The position numbers were made by a program, and so were the translations under genes. DNA of 38,944 nt from Acidobacteriaceae bacterium (GTDB taxonomy: Bacteria > Acidobacteriota > Terriglobia > Terriglobales > Acidobacteriaceae): the NCBI GenBank assembly GCA_003138365.1, contig PLFY01000189.1, positions 10,048-48,991 on the forward strand, read 5' to 3'. Shown here piece after piece: positions 1 to 8,088 of the stretch; position 1 is the first letter of the stretch; the number at the start of each line of letters is the position of its first letter. The notes under the pieces were generated by a model. It did no database searches, was not told the origin of the DNA, and worked only from the letters and a program-made list of their open reading frames with translations.

Positions 1-43
1 CACGTTCGTTCATTGGATAGAACATCTTCATCCGGTCACGGAC

Positions 44-1126
44 CTAGCGCAAGAGGGCTGAGGCAGCCCATAGGATGGGGGCCTGGCCGTGAAAGTCGCC
101 GGTCTTGCGGTGGCGCTGAAGGTAATAGTCAAGGCTGTTGAGTTTGTTGGTGCCTTCGCAGACGTTGGTTGTGTCGTCATGCTGGTCGATGTAACCGATG
201 ACGGCCATCCACGCTTTGCGGGCGGCTGGGCCGTAGGTGGGGCCGTCGAGCCAGCCGTTCTTGACGCCGGTGATCATGGCGAAGGTGAACATGGCGGAGC
301 TGGAAGTCTCAGGCCAGGATTCGTCATGGTCGATGAGCTGACGCCAACTGCCGTCCTTCGACTGGTATTTGAGGAGCGCGGCCATCATGGTCTTGTAACC
401 CTGAAGGATGCGAGCGCGCTGAGGATGGTTGGCGGGCAAATCGCGGAGCAGCTCGGCCATGCCGGCGGCAATCCAACCGTCGCCGCGGCCCCAAAAGAAG
501 GGGACATCGGGAGCGTGAAAGAAGAGGCCGTTGGGCTGCTGGAGCTTGTCCAGATAGGAGACCATTTCGAGGGCATCGCGGTCGAGATACTTGTGGTCGC
601 CGGTGGCGCGGTAGGCTTGAAGCTGAAGGATGGTCAACATATACATGTCGTCGATCCAATAGCGGGTTTCAGCCGAGAGGCCGTCGGGCTGGGGGTTCTC
701 CCACTGGCGATCGGCCCAGGACTGGCCATAGGCGAGATACTTGGGGTCCTTGGTTTGCATGCCGATTTCGAGGGGGACGATGCCGAAGATGGAGTCGTCA
801 ACGTGATGGCGTACGGGGATGCGGGCGGCCTCGGCGCCGCCGGGCATGAGCGGGGCAAATTTGTCGATAAGGCGCTGACGGAGGGCGTCGTCGTGGGTGA
901 GTTGAGCGAAGGTGAGGGCGCCGTACCAAGTGGCGCATTCGCCGTAGAAGATGGTTCCCGTGCCCTGATGGGGGGCGGGGATGAAATGCTCGGCTAGACG
1001 CTTGCCGACATCCTGCGGCGACGTGCCGGCGGGCCAGTTGGTGAAGTAATCGGTCTGGGCGATTGCTGGGGTGGCGACGGCGGGGAGCAGGAGGGCAAGA
1101 GCGGCGATTTTCAATAGGGTGTTCAT
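44..1126 (-). CDS. Secreted glycoside hydrolase, family 88/105 type (unsaturated rhamnogalacturonyl hydrolase-like)
   Basis: A 360-residue protein with a signal peptide (residues 1-24, ending AIAQ). The rest reads like the alpha/alpha-barrel GH88/GH105 family, which removes the unsaturated uronic acid left at the end of pectin fragments by lyases. Family-like blocks are HVDDSIFGIVPLEIG, RYWIDDMYMLTILQLQAYRATGD (with the Asp pair expected near the active site), WGRGDGWIAAGMAELLRDLP and ETSSSAMFTFAMITGVKNGWLD. The ATG at 1126 was chosen because GGAG lies about 8 bases upstream and the signal peptide begins there; the frame continues upstream to 1360 without a better start. It is divergent from the AIM24 gene. 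The exact substrate is inferred, since GH88 and GH105 members act on different unsaturated glycosides. Confidence 0.88.
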   Translation of the reverse strand: MNTLLKIAALALLLPAVATPAIAQTDYFTNWPAGTSPQDVGKRLAEHFIPAPHQGTGTIFYGECATWYGALTFAQLTHDDALRQRLIDKFAPLMPGGAEAARIPVRHHVDDSIFGIVPLEIGMQTKDPKYLAYGQSWADRQWENPQPDGLSAETRYWIDDMYMLTILQLQAYRATGDHKYLDRDALEMVSYLDKLQQPNGLFFHAPDVPFFWGRGDGWIAAGMAELLRDLPANHPQRARILQGYKTMMAALLKYQSKDGSWRQLIDHDESWPETSSSAMFTFAMITGVKNGWLDGPTYGPAARKAWMAVIGYIDQHDDTTNVCEGTNKLNSLDYYLQRHRKTGDFHGQAPILWAASALLR

Positions 1127-1354
1127 GGCATGGGTCTCCGATTTGCTTAACCATTTTGCATCAGGGGATGGGGAATGGGGAAATGGGCGCCGCGGCAGGA
1201 TCAGTGCGGGGACGAGAGATGGCGATGTAGAGACTCGAAGCAGGCGGGAATCCGGGAGTTGCCTCGCTTCGGAGTTCCTCCGACCTGTTGAGAGAATTCG
1301 TAACGCAGCATTGGCTCCGGTCAGGTACACTGTCGAGCAATAGGAGGTGACCCG

Positions 1355-2122
1355 ATGCAAACCAAGATTCAGGGCACGACCATGCCCGTCCTCGATGTGC
1401 TGCTTGAACCGAACGAGAGTGTGTTCTCAGAGAGCGGCGAGCTCTCATGGATGACCAGCTCGATACAAATGACGACGCATACGCAAATGGGCGGGGGCGG
1501 CGGGTTTTTCGGCGCGTTCAAGCGGGTGGCCGGCGGCGGCAGCCTGTTCATGACCGAGTACCGGGCGTACCAAACCGCCGGCGAAGTCTCGTTTGCCACC
1601 AAGGTGCCGGGACACATTGTGCCGGTACAAGTTGGTCCAGGAGCTGAGTACATGGTTCACCGGCACGGGTTTCTCTGCGCCACGCCGCAGGTGACGATTA
1701 CCGTGGGTTTCCAGCAGTCGCTGGGAGCAGGCATCTTTGGCGGCAACGGGTTCTTGCTGCAGAAGGTAGCCGGCGTGGGAACGGCTTGGCTGGAGCTTTC
1801 CGGCGAGCTTATTTTGAAGAATCTGGCTCCGGGCGAGGTGCTGCGCGTGCATCCGGGACACGTGGGTGCGTTCCAGGCTTCAGTGGGGTTCAATATCACC
1901 ACGGTTCCGGGGATCAAGAATGCAATCTTCGGCGGCGACGGGATTTTTCTGGCGGTGCTGCAGGGGCCGGGCACGGTGTATCTGCAGACGTTGCCGATAT
2001 CGCGGCTGGCGCACCAGATCGGCGAGTACCTGCCTCGGGGCGAGTCGCGGCAAACCGGGTCGGCGGCTGGAGGGGCGGTGCTGGGCGGGATTATGGGGTC
2101 GATTCTTGGCGGGGGACAGTAA
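1355..2122 (+). CDS. AIM24 / TIGR00266 family protein
   Basis: 255 residues preceded by a near-perfect Shine-Dalgarno (taggaggtga, 1341-1350). The sequence matches the AIM24 (DUF124) beta-sandwich family: a Gly-rich stretch (GGGGGFFGAFKRVAGGGSLF), then TEYRA, SFATKVPGHIVPVQV, a second repeat-like half (GAGIFGGNGFLLQKVAGVGTAWLELSGE) and a Gly-rich tail GAVLGGIMGSILGGGQ that resembles a membrane-associating segment. The mitochondrial namesake helps maintain inner-membrane organisation; the bacterial role is unknown. It runs in the same direction as the AI-2E family gene, with 110 bp between them holding a heptamer array and a palindromic repeat. Confidence 0.9.
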   Translation: MQTKIQGTTMPVLDVLLEPNESVFSESGELSWMTSSIQMTTHTQMGGGGGFFGAFKRVAGGGSLFMTEYRAYQTAGEVSFATKVPGHIVPVQVGPGAEYMVHRHGFLCATPQVTITVGFQQSLGAGIFGGNGFLLQKVAGVGTAWLELSGELILKNLAPGEVLRVHPGHVGAFQASVGFNITTVPGIKNAIFGGDGIFLAVLQGPGTVYLQTLPISRLAHQIGEYLPRGESRQTGSAAGGAVLGGIMGSILGGGQ

Positions 2123-2126
2123 AACA

Positions 2127-2146
2127 GGGACTAGGGACTAGGGAAC
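2127..2146. repeat. Heptamer array GGGACTA x2 plus partial
   Basis: Two exact GGGACTA units and a partial third (GGGAAC) begin 4 bp after the AIM24 stop codon, about 20 bp before palindromic repeat copy A. Several gene ends in this window carry comparable 7-bp arrays. Confidence 0.6.
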
Positions 2147-2167
2147 GGTTGCCAGCGGAGATTGGCT

Positions 2168-2199
2168 CCCAGGTCTCAAAGGCGAGACCTGGGGCGCCC
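2168..2199. repeat. Palindromic repeat family 1, copy A
   Basis: CCCAGGTCTC (2168-2177), a 6-base loop AAAGGC, then GAGACCTGGG (2184-2193) and the tail GCGCCC. The perfect 10-bp stem lies in the AIM24 / AI-2E intergenic space. The same unit recurs at 4410, 7308 and 9945. Confidence 0.9.
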
Positions 2200-2232
2200 G
2201 GCGCATTTGTTTCAGGAAGTGAGGAAGAACGG

Positions 2233-3264
2233 ATGACCAGGTTCTTCGGCAGAACGCGCAGTCTTCGCAGCGACATTGTCTTTGCCTTCATCCTTGCCTT
2301 TGCTTGTTATCTGGCATGGCTTGTTCGCGGCGTGTTGATGCTGGTGTATGTGAGCGCCCTGTTTGCGGTGGTGCTGAGCCCGGTGGTGCGCACTACGTCG
2401 CGTTTTCACATTGGGCGCTGGCGGCCATTCAAGGGATCTGCCATTTTCTTCCTTCTGTTGGCTATGGCCGGGGCTCTCACCGCCTTCGGTTTTCTGGCGC
2501 TGCCTCCGGTGATCCGGGACTTGCAGGAGTTCGGCAGAGAGATGCCCATGCGGTTACCCAACGTTCTAGAGAAGCTTAAAGCTCTTCCATTCGCCGACCG
2601 GCTGAATGCCGCTGAGATTAGTTCGCGGGTTCAGGATTTCGCCAGCCAGGCGGCAACCTATCTGCTGTTCTCAATCGAGAATTGGGCCGGCGCGCTCTTC
2701 AATGTCATTATGGGCTTTATTCTTATCGTCTATTTTATTCTGGAAGGCGATCACGCATACCGATGGTTTCTATCGTTTTTCCCATTGGAGAGCCGCGATC
2801 GGCTGGATAAGACCCTGCGGCGGGCGGAGACCCGCATGGGTAAGTGGCTGGTTGGCCAAGGCAGCCTCATGCTCATTCTTGGAGTGGCCAGCACTCTTGT
2901 CTATCTCTCGCTCCACGTTCGCTATGCGTATGCGCTGGGGGTGCTGACGGGATTGCTGAATATTATTCCGGTGATGGGCGCTGCGGTATGCGTGGCACTC
3001 GCAATCCTGGTGGCGGCTATCGATTCGTGGGGCCGGGTGCTGGGGATTGCTATCTTTTACGTGATTTACTTGCAGGTTGAAAACTCGTATCTTACTCCGC
3101 GGATTATGAAGAACAGCGTGGGTCTTCCCGCGCTGGCCATTTTATTGGCCTTGCTGCTCGGCGCGGCTCTTGAAGGTATCCCCGGAGCCATGGTCTCGGT
3201 TCCGACGGCAGTGCTGGTTACCGAGTTAGTGAACGAGTATCTGGTTCAAAAGGATGCGGCATGA
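2233..3264 (+). CDS. AI-2E family transporter (PF01594-type permease)
   Basis: 343 residues with many hydrophobic helices: two at the N-terminus (about 15-60), one near 75-100, and a cluster over the C-terminal two thirds. Diagnostic AI-2E family segments are NVIMGFILIVYFILEGD, the LLNIIPVMGAAV motif, and ENSYLTPRIMKNSVGLPALAILLALLLG before the C-terminal GIPGAMVSVPTAV. Family members include TqsA and putative Na+/H+ or efflux permeases, so the substrate cannot be stated. The ATG at 2233 has GAGGAA about 6 bases upstream. The open frame extends back to 1786 inside the AIM24 gene, but that part is an out-of-frame overlap and is not counted. Confidence 0.9.
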   Translation: MTRFFGRTRSLRSDIVFAFILAFACYLAWLVRGVLMLVYVSALFAVVLSPVVRTTSRFHIGRWRPFKGSAIFFLLLAMAGALTAFGFLALPPVIRDLQEFGREMPMRLPNVLEKLKALPFADRLNAAEISSRVQDFASQAATYLLFSIENWAGALFNVIMGFILIVYFILEGDHAYRWFLSFFPLESRDRLDKTLRRAETRMGKWLVGQGSLMLILGVASTLVYLSLHVRYAYALGVLTGLLNIIPVMGAAVCVALAILVAAIDSWGRVLGIAIFYVIYLQVENSYLTPRIMKNSVGLPALAILLALLLGAALEGIPGAMVSVPTAVLVTELVNEYLVQKDAA

Positions 3265-3382
3265 TTGAGGTCGCTGGTTTCCGCTTACAGAGCATCCGGC
3301 CCATACTCAGAGCCTGATGTGACGGCGATTGCTTCGGCGTATACTCCTGCTGTATTGCAAATTGACGGTTGAAGAGGAATCT

Positions 3383-4180
3383 ATGTACGTCGCTTGTCGT
3401 TCCATCGTCCGGCTCCCCTGGGTTGGGCGGATCGCCGTAGTTCCAGTTTTCGCGTCTTTCTTCTTTTTCTTCTCACAGTTTGCGGCTTTGCAAGGGCTTT
3501 CGGCGCAGGCAAACCCTGGATCCACCCAGCCATCGTCAGCAAAATCAGTGGTCTCAGCGACCGCGCCTGCGTCACAAGCTCCCGCAAATGCTCAATCTCA
3601 ATGTCACCCCAACGCCGACATCGACATTCCGATGAAGTCGACGATTCAGGCCAAAGTGTCGGGAGAACTCGATTCCGCGCATCTGAAGGTGGGCAAAGAG
3701 ATTTGGGTAAATATCGTGAACGGAGTTGCCTTTCCAGGATGCACACTGCTGGCGGGTTCCGCGGTCTATGCCCACATCACAGCCGCTGCATCGCTGAAAA
3801 CCTCGAATGCCTCGGAACTGGGGCTCGTCTTCGATCGTGTCGATTGTTCGGGCAGCGGAAAGAAGGAAATGGCCCTTCGGCTGATTGGCCTGCGGGGAGC
3901 GAATGACAGGTCGACGACCCAGATGGAACAACTGCCCATGGGCGGGAATAGTGCGCACCTCACAGACCACAACGTGCCCAAGGGTCAGACCTTGGACGAC
4001 CGGTTCAATCCCGGCGGACCTCCGGATACTGTGCGTCCGGGAATCGTGGTGGGCCTGCCAAATATGAAGTTGGAAGTCGAGGGAGGGCCGGGGTGCAGCG
4101 CGCGTATCTCGACTACGGATCGCAGCGTGATGTTGCTGTCTGGGTCGGTACTGATCCTGGTGGCGCTAAGCGGGCACTAA
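3383..4180 (+). CDS. Secreted protein of unknown function
   Basis: 265 residues. The start at 3383 follows GAAGAGGA, and a signal peptide covers about residues 1-40, with a Phe-rich core (VFASFFFFFSQFAA) ending near GLSAQA. A low-complexity Ser/Ala/Pro/Gln linker follows, then a beta-rich domain (IDIPMKSTIQAKVSGELDSAHLKVGKEI and onward) and a hydrophobic C-terminus (SVMLLSGSVLILVALSGH) that could be a membrane anchor. I do not recognise the family. Wording such as 'GKEIWVNIVNGVAFPGCTLLAGSAVYAHI' resembles secreted acidobacterial proteins of unknown role. It converges on the metallopeptidase gene, with a 103-bp inverted-repeat element between them. Confidence 0.75.
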   Translation: MYVACRSIVRLPWVGRIAVVPVFASFFFFFSQFAALQGLSAQANPGSTQPSSAKSVVSATAPASQAPANAQSQCHPNADIDIPMKSTIQAKVSGELDSAHLKVGKEIWVNIVNGVAFPGCTLLAGSAVYAHITAAASLKTSNASELGLVFDRVDCSGSGKKEMALRLIGLRGANDRSTTQMEQLPMGGNSAHLTDHNVPKGQTLDDRFNPGGPPDTVRPGIVVGLPNMKLEVEGGPGCSARISTTDRSVMLLSGSVLILVALSGH

Positions 4181-4182
4181 GT

Positions 4183-4285
4183 AGTGTCTGACGAATCGCG
4201 GCTTTTGACCCAGAACCGGCCTTTTTCCGCAGCCTGTAAAGCCCTGACCTACCAGAATTCCTACATTCTGGATTCGTCAGACACT
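4183..4285. repeat. 103-bp element with 15-bp perfect terminal inverted repeats (MITE-like)
   Basis: AGTGTCTGACGAATC (4183-4197) is exactly inverted at 4271-4285. The 73-bp interior holds a second hairpin (CCAGAAT 4252-4258 / ATTCTGG 4265-4271) and the segment TTTTTCCGCAGCCTGTAAA (4222-4240). CTAAG occurs just outside on both sides (4176-4180 and 4288-4292), a possible target duplication whose edges do not sit flush with the repeats. It lies between convergent genes, so it could also serve as a bidirectional terminator. No coding capacity. Confidence 0.65.
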
Positions 4286-4323
4286 GCCTAAGGCCAATGG
4301 CCTCCGGGCAACGTGAGGATCCG

Positions 4324-5967
4324 TCATTTTGCCTGGACGGCTGCGGTGACGGCGGCCTTCATTACGCCGCAGTTTGAAAAGAAGTGAATCAGGTTGGCGG
4401 TTAGCGGTTCCCAGGTCTCAGAATCGAGACCTGGGGCACCCGGCTGAATTGCAAAGCTCCGACCTACTGGTTCCGGGCCGGTCGTGCTGGCCATTTTCAG
4501 TTCGCCGGTGCCTTGGGCGTCGAGGATCAGGCTGGTGAGATTGCGGGCGAGGTCGAGGTCGAAGCTCTCGGCGACGAAGACTAGCTTGCCACGCGTGGTG
4601 ATGACGACGGGGCCTTCGCTGGTGGAGTAGACCAGTTCAGATTCGCCGGGCGGCAGGTTTGCGGCATGGGCACGTTGGGCGTCGAGGTCGGGCATGAGGC
4701 CGGAATACTTGCGGCCGAGGCTGTTGGCGTAGAGACGGGCAAAGGCCTCGGCGGAGGCGGCGTTCTTCCAGACGGAGAGGTAGAAGAGAGCCAGGGATTT
4801 GGTGCTGGCCTGCTCCTCGGGAGTCTTGGCGGAGAGGCGCTGGCCAGCCCAGTAGAGGCCGCCATCCCAGGCGGGGGTGAGGTCGCGGGCTGCGTCGTCG
4901 CCACCGAATAATTCCGCCAGAATATGGAGATCGAGCTGGCCAACCTGGCCGATGTCGTAGGGCTTGTAGACCTTGTCGACGAGGGGATGAATGTCTGGCA
5001 TCAGGGGCACGGCGGGAGTGTGCCTGTGCTCGTATTCGCGGGGGTTGATGATCTCCCAACTGGATGTGGGCGGGTGGTCGAGGGCTCCGGCAAATGCGGC
5101 GGCCTGTCCCTGGTCCATCCATACGTCCTGCTCGAAGCTCAGGCCCTCGCGATAGGGGAAGAGCAGGGACTCGGAGAGCAGGAGCGGGGCGCGGGAGAGG
5201 ACCGGAGAACTGTCCGAGGCGGACATTTGCTGCTTGGCAAATTCCATCACTTCGGGGTTTTTGATGAGGCTCTTGCCCATGGGCTTGAGGATGTAGTCCA
5301 TCATGACAGCAGTGGCCTGGCCTTCGGCGACGGCATCGCGGGCGGTGTCGAGCTCGTCTTTGGCGAGGTGGTCGGTGTCGCCGGATGAGTTGGTAGAGAC
5401 CTCGTCGGGGGTCTGATCGTTCCACTTTTCCAGGTCGGAGTGCTGGTCCTGCAGGGCGTGTGTGAGCTCGTGCGCAAGGACCGGCTTTTGCTCATCGATG
5501 CTTACCCAGTCGAGCATGTTGACGGTCTTGGTCTTGGAGTCGTAGTAGGCTTCGATCTGTTCATTGAGCAGGGCCAGGAGAAAGGGCTTGAGGGCGAAGT
5601 CGCGGTCGAGGAGGCCGAATTTCTTGAGGACGATTTCGCCCTTCTGGAGACGCTTGGCGCCCTGGTCCTCGTCGAATTTTTCCTTGAGGTAGCTTTCGAC
5701 GGTGGCGCGGGTGGTGAGCTGGCGCTTGACGGTGGATTTGATGGGCAGGCCGGTCTCCTGTGAGGAGAACTTGATGAGTTCATCCACGAGGGCGAAGAGT
5801 TGCTTGGCCTGGTCGGGGGTGATGTGGGTTTCTTTCTGGGCGGGGGGCTGGGAGGCCGTCGGCTGCTGAACTGGGGCTGCTGCGGCTGACCCCGCAAGGC
5901 AGACCGCTGCCGCCAGGGCAAGTGTTTGCCAGACTCTTCCCGCCACTCGGTGCTGCTTGCTATGCAT
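4324..5967 (-). CDS. Secreted zinc metallopeptidase-like protein (HExxH)
   Basis: 547 residues. The ATG at 5967 has GGAG about 6 bases upstream and begins a signal peptide (about residues 10-31, ending AGSAAAA). The zinc site is LAHELTHALQDQH, with H166, E167 and H170, followed by DAVAEGQATA where E215 is the likely third ligand, as in gluzincin-type peptidases. I cannot name the exact family. The region before the site is charged and helical; the region after contains a C-terminal domain of roughly 200 residues. The tail is odd: residues 509-522 (PGAPGLDSETWEPL) are the translation of palindromic repeat copy B, followed by 25 residues of unrelated-looking sequence. The true ancestral C-terminus may therefore have been altered. 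Confidence 0.85.
   Translation of the reverse strand: MHSKQHRVAGRVWQTLALAAAVCLAGSAAAAPVQQPTASQPPAQKETHITPDQAKQLFALVDELIKFSSQETGLPIKSTVKRQLTTRATVESYLKEKFDEDQGAKRLQKGEIVLKKFGLLDRDFALKPFLLALLNEQIEAYYDSKTKTVNMLDWVSIDEQKPVLAHELTHALQDQHSDLEKWNDQTPDEVSTNSSGDTDHLAKDELDTARDAVAEGQATAVMMDYILKPMGKSLIKNPEVMEFAKQQMSASDSSPVLSRAPLLLSESLLFPYREGLSFEQDVWMDQGQAAAFAGALDHPPTSSWEIINPREYEHRHTPAVPLMPDIHPLVDKVYKPYDIGQVGQLDLHILAELFGGDDAARDLTPAWDGGLYWAGQRLSAKTPEEQASTKSLALFYLSVWKNAASAEAFARLYANSLGRKYSGLMPDLDAQRAHAANLPPGESELVYSTSEGPVVITTRGKLVFVAESFDLDLARNLTSLILDAQGTGELKMASTTGPEPVGRSFAIQPGAPGLDSETWEPLTANLIHFFSNCGVMKAAVTAAVQAK
4410..4441. repeat. Palindromic repeat family 1, copy B (inside a coding region)
   Basis: CCCAGGTCTC (4410-4419), loop AGAATC, GAGACCTGGG (4426-4435), tail GCACCC. 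It lies wholly within the metallopeptidase gene and is read in frame on the minus strand as GAPGLDSETWE. Confidence 0.9.
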
Positions 5968-6110
5968 TGACACTCCAGGCGGTTCCGGCCTAAAGTCTAG
6001 GGCTTTGGGGCCGGGGCTACCGCATCTTAGTTCCAAGGCTATAATCATGAAGCGGTTTGGCGCGAGGTTTCGAGAGGAAATCCGTGCGCGACTGCGGAAA
6101 AGCGTTGCTT

Positions 6111-7280
6111 ATGACTGAAACCGACTTGACTGAAATTGACCTTGCGGCAACGGTGCAGGCCACTCCGCTGGCTACGTTGCTTGAATCCTCCGCTACGCCG
6201 CATGAACTCAGGGCCTATCGTGGCGTGCTTAGCCCACTTGAATTGGACGCGCCAGCACTGGAAATAGCGGCGCTGGCCAAAGGGGCGGCAATTCACGACC
6301 TGGGCTGGCTGAAGCGCGTGGCCGTGCATGGAGAAGACCGGTTTCGCTGGCTGAGCGGGATGGTCACCAATACTGTGACCGAGCTGGAGCCCCATGGCGG
6401 CGCGTGGAATCTGGTGCTCAATTCCCAGGGCCGGGTTCAGGGCGACCTGATGGTTTGGCGTGAGAACGACGAACTGGAACTTAATATTGCAGCCGATCAA
6501 TATGAAAAGTTGATGGAGCACCTGGACCGCTTCATCATCATGGACGATGTGGAGCTGGCGCCGTTGAGCGGAGAGACCGCGATTGGGCTAACCGGATCGG
6601 AAGCCGATGAGGTGCTGGGCAGGCTGAGTCTGCCGACGCTTTCCGAGCCGTTGACGGGAACGCGGGTGGAGTGGAACGGGCTGGCTCTGCGGATCGTGCG
6701 CGGCTATGGCGTGCTTGCCTTGCACTACGAGCTTTGGGTTCCGTTGGCGGGGCTGGGTAAGCTGTGGTTGGGGCTGCGGACGGCGGCGGCGACCCCGGTG
6801 GGAACGGCTGCAGTCGAGGCGTTTCGGATTGCCGAAGGGATTCCGGCGTACGGGGTTGACATTGTGGAGCGGGATTTGGCGCAGGAGACCTCGCAGATGC
6901 GGGCGCTGCACTTCAACAAGGGGTGCTACCTGGGGCAGGAGGTTGTGGAGCGGATCAGATCGCGGGGGAATGTTCACAAGCATCTGCTGCAGCTTGAGCT
7001 TTTTGGACCGGTGCCGGCAGGGGGTACAGCACTCCACTTCGACGACGGTGCATTGGACGGGGAAACGGCTGCCGGACATATCACCAGTGCTGCTGAATTG
7101 GCGCTGGGCGGGGTCTCGACTGGCAGGTCTTCATCCGCGGAGAGTTTGACGGGGGGAAGGCGCGCTTTTGCGCTGGGGATGATTCGCGGGGGCGCCGAAA
7201 CGCGCCACCAGGCGTTGCACTACACTGCTGGAACGGGCAAGGGGACGGCATGGATTCTGGGCGCGGCGCCGGGGCTTTAG
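6111..7280 (+). CDS. ygfZ: YgfZ/GcvT-type folate-binding protein
   Basis: 389 residues from the ATG at 6111. YgfZ proteins bind tetrahydrofolate and support the repair or assembly of certain Fe-S enzymes; they derive from the glycine-cleavage T-protein fold. Evidence: the signature KGCYLGQE (K270 to E277) with the redox-relevant Cys272, the preceding IPAYGVDIVERDLAQETSQ block, and the N-terminal RVAVHGEDRFRWLSGMVTN / LNSQGRVQGDLMV segments typical of the aminomethyltransferase fold. A GTG at 6084 preceded by GAGAGGA is an equally good start and would add 9 residues. Divergent from the metallopeptidase and upstream of the DUF1844 gene. Confidence 0.9.
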   Translation: MTETDLTEIDLAATVQATPLATLLESSATPHELRAYRGVLSPLELDAPALEIAALAKGAAIHDLGWLKRVAVHGEDRFRWLSGMVTNTVTELEPHGGAWNLVLNSQGRVQGDLMVWRENDELELNIAADQYEKLMEHLDRFIIMDDVELAPLSGETAIGLTGSEADEVLGRLSLPTLSEPLTGTRVEWNGLALRIVRGYGVLALHYELWVPLAGLGKLWLGLRTAAATPVGTAAVEAFRIAEGIPAYGVDIVERDLAQETSQMRALHFNKGCYLGQEVVERIRSRGNVHKHLLQLELFGPVPAGGTALHFDDGALDGETAAGHITSAAELALGGVSTGRSSSAESLTGGRRAFALGMIRGGAETRHQALHYTAGTGKGTAWILGAAPGL

Positions 7281-7364
7281 CGGGTCAGCAAGTCAGCGGG
7301 ATTGTCTCCCTGGTCTCGAAGCCGAGACCAGGGGCACCCTCGGGTCAGCAAGTCAGCAAATCAG
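7281..7364. repeat. TCAG-type array split by palindromic repeat copy C
   Basis: CGGGTCAGCAAGTCAGC occurs exactly at 7281-7297 and again at 7341-7357, where it continues AAATCAGAG. Between the two lies palindrome copy C. The arrangement looks like a short TCAG array either duplicated on insertion of the palindrome or serving as its boundary. Confidence 0.75.
7308..7339. repeat. Palindromic repeat family 1, copy C (with compensatory change)
   Basis: CCCTGGTCTC (7308-7317), loop GAAGCC, GAGACCAGGG (7324-7333), tail GCACCC. Compared with the other copies the left arm has A to T and the right arm T to A at the paired position, so the 10-bp stem is preserved. Confidence 0.9.
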
Positions 7365-7389
7365 AGAGATGGATTGGAAACCTGGAGTT

Positions 7390-8040
7390 ATGAGCGAAAC
7401 ACCCAAATTTACCGTGATTGACCGCCGGAAGTTCAAGGCAGACGAAGAAGAAGCAGCGAACCGTCAGGCGGCTGAGGGTGAGGCTGCACCGGTTGAGCCG
7501 CCTCAGGCTGTGGAAACGGGCGGCGGCCCTCGGCTGGTGGTCAATGAGGGCCGGCAAGAGGCCGAACAGAAGACGGGGCGGGATACGGTCCCGGCGGAGG
7601 TTGCCGGGGATGCATTGGAGGCGGAGACGGAGTTGCCGCCCGCACCGACCGCCGCGGAGAGCCAACAGCAGAAGACGGCCTACGATGCCTCGTCTCAGCG
7701 GCTTGAGGAGCTGGTGCGGGCGCAGAATCCAAGCGTGGGGGCACAGCCGCCGATCGGGTTTGAGCATCTTGTGCAGCAGTTTTACGTTTCCGCGATGATT
7801 CAGTTGGGGGCGGGTGCGCAGGAAGGGCAGCGGCCACGGGTGGACATTCTAGGCGCGCGGACTACGATCGATCTGCTGGGCGTGCTGGCGGAAAAGACGC
7901 GCGGGAATCTGACCGAAGCGGAGGATCGCACTCTGCAGGCGGTTCTTTTTGAGGCGCGGATGGCCTTTATGGAGCTGACCAGCATGATCACGCTCCAGGG
8001 GATGCAGCCGCCACAGCCTCCGCCGCCGGGCAAGAGGTAA
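7390..8040 (+). CDS. DUF1844 domain-containing protein
   Basis: 216 residues from the ATG at 7390 (MSETPKFTVIDRRKF); an in-frame ATG at 7369 is also possible. Residues 1-120 are a Glu/Ala/Pro-rich, probably disordered region. Residues 124-205 match DUF1844: FEHLVQQFYVSAMIQLG, VDILGARTTIDLLGVLAEKT, then LTEAEDRTLQAVLFEARMAFMELT. The C-terminus is Pro-rich (QPPQPPPPGKR). DUF1844 proteins are small helical proteins of unknown function found in Acidobacteria and deltaproteobacteria. The next gene starts 48 bp on, across a TCAG-type repeat. Confidence 0.9.
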   Translation: MSETPKFTVIDRRKFKADEEEAANRQAAEGEAAPVEPPQAVETGGGPRLVVNEGRQEAEQKTGRDTVPAEVAGDALEAETELPPAPTAAESQQQKTAYDASSQRLEELVRAQNPSVGAQPPIGFEHLVQQFYVSAMIQLGAGAQEGQRPRVDILGARTTIDLLGVLAEKTRGNLTEAEDRTLQAVLFEARMAFMELTSMITLQGMQPPQPPPPGKR

Positions 8041-8043
8041 AAG

Positions 8044-8075
8044 CAGTTGTCAGCGATCAGTTGTCAGTGATCAGT
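8044..8075. repeat. TCAG heptamer array
   Basis: CAGTTGTCAGCGAT (8044-8057) and CAGTTGTCAGTGAT (8058-8071) in tandem plus CAGT, that is, alternating TTGTCAG and NGATCAG heptamers, immediately after the DUF1844 stop codon. Confidence 0.65.
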
Positions 8076-8088
8076 TTTACGAGAGCTT

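Noticed and set aside
1786-2232. Upstream extension of the AI-2E transporter reading frame into the AIM24 gene
   Set aside because: It overlaps AIM24 out of frame, lacks hydrophobic or family sequence, and 2233 has a good ribosome-binding site.
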